The translations under genes and the position numbers were made by a program. This document shows positions 22,398 through 23,818 of a DNA stretch of 23,818 bases, one piece after another (positions within the stretch are counted from its first letter, which is position 1; each line of letters begins with the position of its first letter). This DNA comes from Acidobacteriota bacterium (lineage in GTDB: Bacteria > Acidobacteriota > Terriglobia > UBA7540), in NCBI GenBank assembly GCA_003224665.1, contig QHZM01000211.1:1-23818 (forward strand). Direction: 5' to 3'. The notes under the pieces are model-generated. The model was given only the letters and a program-made list of their open reading frames with translations, did no database searches and was not told where the DNA came from.

Positions 22398-22979
22398 TCA
22401 GGCGAGCGACGCAAGATATGCCAAGTTTCGGTATTTATCCTGGTATCCAAGCCCGTAACCCACAATAAATTTGGCCGAGGTCTTAAAGGCGCTGTAGTCG
22501 GTTGAGAGGTCCACTTTCCGTTCGTTGGTCTTCTCGACCAGTGCGGCCGTGCGGAGCGAAGCCGGCCCTTGACCGAGCAGGTACCGGTGCAAATATTCCT
22601 GGACGACGCCGGACTGCAGGATGCCATCCACGAGCAGGACATCCTTGCCCACAACCTCCACCTTGGGAGTGTAAAGGAGTTCCCGCACGGCGACTCCGCC
22701 TTCCGTACGGTCGCGCGTCTCCACTTTCATGAAGTGGCAGACCACAGGCACCTTCAGGGCTCGAATCAAATCGGCCATGAACATAAAGCTGTTCTCGAGG
22801 ATCCCAATGACGTGCAGCGCCCTGCCCTGGTAGTCGCGACTGATCTCCTTGGCCAGTTCGCCGACGCGTTTTCGGATCTGTTTCTCCGTAAAGACCACGC
22901 GCAGGTTGTTCTCGGGGAACTCTTCCGACCGCTGCGAGGAAGGACGTCTTGGAGCGGCTGCTTTGAGTCTCCTTCTCAT
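22398..22979 (-). CDS. hpt: Hypoxanthine phosphoribosyltransferase-like protein with altered active site
   Basis: A 193-aa type I phosphoribosyltransferase placed between tilS and ftsH, the usual site of hpt (purine salvage: hypoxanthine/guanine plus PRPP). The fold is recognisable: FTEKQIRKRVGELAKEISRD, then the central sheet, ALVEKTNERKVDLSTDY and FIVGYGLGYQDKYRNLAYL near the end. Several active-site positions differ from typical Hpt. The PRPP loop, usually (V/I)EDI(V/I)DTG, reads VDGILQSG (117-124), so the general-base Asp is Gln. The LKG motif reads LEN (61-63). The Asp of GYGLDY is Gly. It may be an inactive or re-purposed member. The first 25 residues are a basic, disordered-looking extension. 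Start ATG at 22979 has GGGGAGG 7 bp upstream; tilS ends 21 bp before. Confidence 0.82.
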   Translation of the reverse strand: MRRRLKAAAPRRPSSQRSEEFPENNLRVVFTEKQIRKRVGELAKEISRDYQGRALHVIGILENSFMFMADLIRALKVPVVCHFMKVETRDRTEGGVAVRELLYTPKVEVVGKDVLLVDGILQSGVVQEYLHRYLLGQGPASLRTAALVEKTNERKVDLSTDYSAFKTSAKFIVGYGLGYQDKYRNLAYLASLA

Positions 22980-23000
22980 CGGGTTGCCTCCCCGCTCCAG

Positions 23001-23818
23001 CTAAACGGCTGCCCGGGTCGCCTCCTCAATCACCAGGACCGCCCTTGAGTCGGTAGAGGCCGCCGCCGGGAAAGCTGGAGGAAAGCCGCGGACCCAGACA
23101 ATTTCTTTCCCGCTTTCCAGCACGGGCCAGAGCTTGCGCTGGCTCGAAGGGATCCGCCGCTCGCGGAAGAGCTCCTTGAGTTTCCAGGGCCTTGTGCTCC
23201 CCACCGGCTGAAAATAGTCGCCGGCGCGCCAGTTCCTTAACTCCAGGCCCTCGGACAGCTTCTGGGGGTCCAACCCCGCAGCTTCACTGCCATTATACGC
23301 CTTTCCGTACCCCCCTGGCTTGACAATTTTGAACCGGAAAGTCACATCAAGTTCTGTCACAAAGACCTCCCCGGGAACCCTTACGGGGTACGAAAAACCG
23401 GCAGGGCAGGGCTCCCGGGAGCCGGGCGCAATGGTCAACCAATCGAACTCCTTGCGCGCTACGAAGTTATTCGGCAAGGAGAGCGTGCGGCCGCTCTGGG
23501 CTTCCGCGGCAAAGCGGCGCAGCGCCTCGACGTGCCGGTGGGTGACCCCGCGCAGAGTGTTGCTCGCCGCCTGCACCATCTGGCGCAGGACTCGCCGCGC
23601 GATGGCGGGCGGGAAGCCGAGGAGCGGGCGGACAGGGACCCTTTCCTCGCGTCCCTCCCTAACCCGCCAGGTCCGCGCTCGCTCCGAGGCCTGTTGCTCG
23701 AGGACGGCCTCATCGTCCCGCGCGCGGTCGGCGAGTTCCTTGAGCAGGGTGACCACCTCCGGGTTGAAGTCTCTTCGGAGCAAGGGGAGAAGTTCCAGGC
23801 GGATTTTATTTCTGCGAA
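23001..23818 (-). CDS. tilS: tRNA(Ile)-lysidine synthase, C-terminal part (5' end outside window)
   Basis: Modifies cytidine-34 of the tRNA-Ile CAU anticodon to lysidine, changing both codon reading and charging. The frame runs through the window edge; the first visible residues RRNKIRLELLPLL match the conserved segment after the catalytic PP-loop domain, so that domain with its SGGxDS motif lies outside. The C-terminal domains remain: a helical middle region (RRVLRQMVQAASNTLRGVTH) and the final beta domain with LRNWRAGDYFQPVGSTRPWK, KLKELFRERRIPSSQRKLWP and the closing GKEIVWVRGFPP, all TilS-type. It ends TAG at 23001, 21 bp before hpt starts. The short internal start at 23783 is not the real one. 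Confidence 0.93.
   Translation of the reverse strand, partial: RRNKIRLELLPLLRRDFNPEVVTLLKELADRARDDEAVLEQQASERARTWRVREGREERVPVRPLLGFPPAIARRVLRQMVQAASNTLRGVTHRHVEALRRFAAEAQSGRTLSLPNNFVARKEFDWLTIAPGSREPCPAGFSYPVRVPGEVFVTELDVTFRFKIVKPGGYGKAYNGSEAAGLDPQKLSEGLELRNWRAGDYFQPVGSTRPWKLKELFRERRIPSSQRKLWPVLESGKEIVWVRGFPPAFPAAASTDSRAVLVIEEATRAAV

Overview
The window is a GC-rich chromosomal segment that most likely comes from an Acidobacteriota bacterium. Three things point there: a secreted protein of the 'VWFA-related Acidobacterial domain' type (1883-3043), a very large SBBP-repeat / choice-of-anchor D surface protein (11662-15344), and a tilS-hpt-ftsH cluster with folP and glmM close by. No rRNA, tRNA, CRISPR array, phage gene or recognisable transposase was seen. 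The species cannot be named from the sequence alone.

Layout. 1-1687 (+): 3' end of gltX, then rlmB. 1883-3043 (+): VWFA-like secreted protein. 3118-4803 (-): acpS, overlapping a gene with two TonB-C-like domains, then a small exported protein. 5202-6173 (+): pgeF-type peptidoglycan-editing factor. 6422-7431 (+): two translationally coupled small exported or anchored proteins built from the same repeated domain, behind an ECF-like promoter. 7778-8287 (+): a degenerate response-regulator receiver protein whose 3' end overlaps the convergent rlmN (8207-9439, -). 9613-10218 (+): TetR-family regulator with its own promoter overlapping two palindromes. 10427-11116 (+): CPBP-family membrane protease. 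11243-11695 (+): doubtful small CxxC protein. 11662-15344 (+): SBBP-repeat protein split by a frameshift near 14605. 15398-16036 (-): exported protein with a possible TrbI/VirB10-like region and a glycine-zipper tail. 16258-16782 (-): coiled-coil protein. 16745-18106 (-): glmM. 18316-19281 (-): folP. 19316-20032 (-): glycerol-facilitator-type aquaporin. 20382-23818 (-): ftsH, hpt and the 3' part of tilS.

How the parts fit. Most of the window is housekeeping: tRNA charging and modification (gltX, tilS), rRNA methylation (rlmB, rlmN), cell-wall precursors and editing (glmM, pgeF), folate (folP), ACP activation (acpS) and membrane proteolysis (ftsH). Between these blocks lie lineage-specific envelope proteins and small regulators.

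The best candidates for new biology are: the repeated-domain pair at 6422-7431 with its ECF-like promoter; an Hpt homologue whose catalytic PRPP loop and other active-site positions are substituted; a 112-bp element with 18-bp terminal inverted repeats between folP and glmM; and a nested hairpin at 20093-20137. I did not find a clear multi-gene undescribed system, and function claims for the lineage-specific genes are inference.
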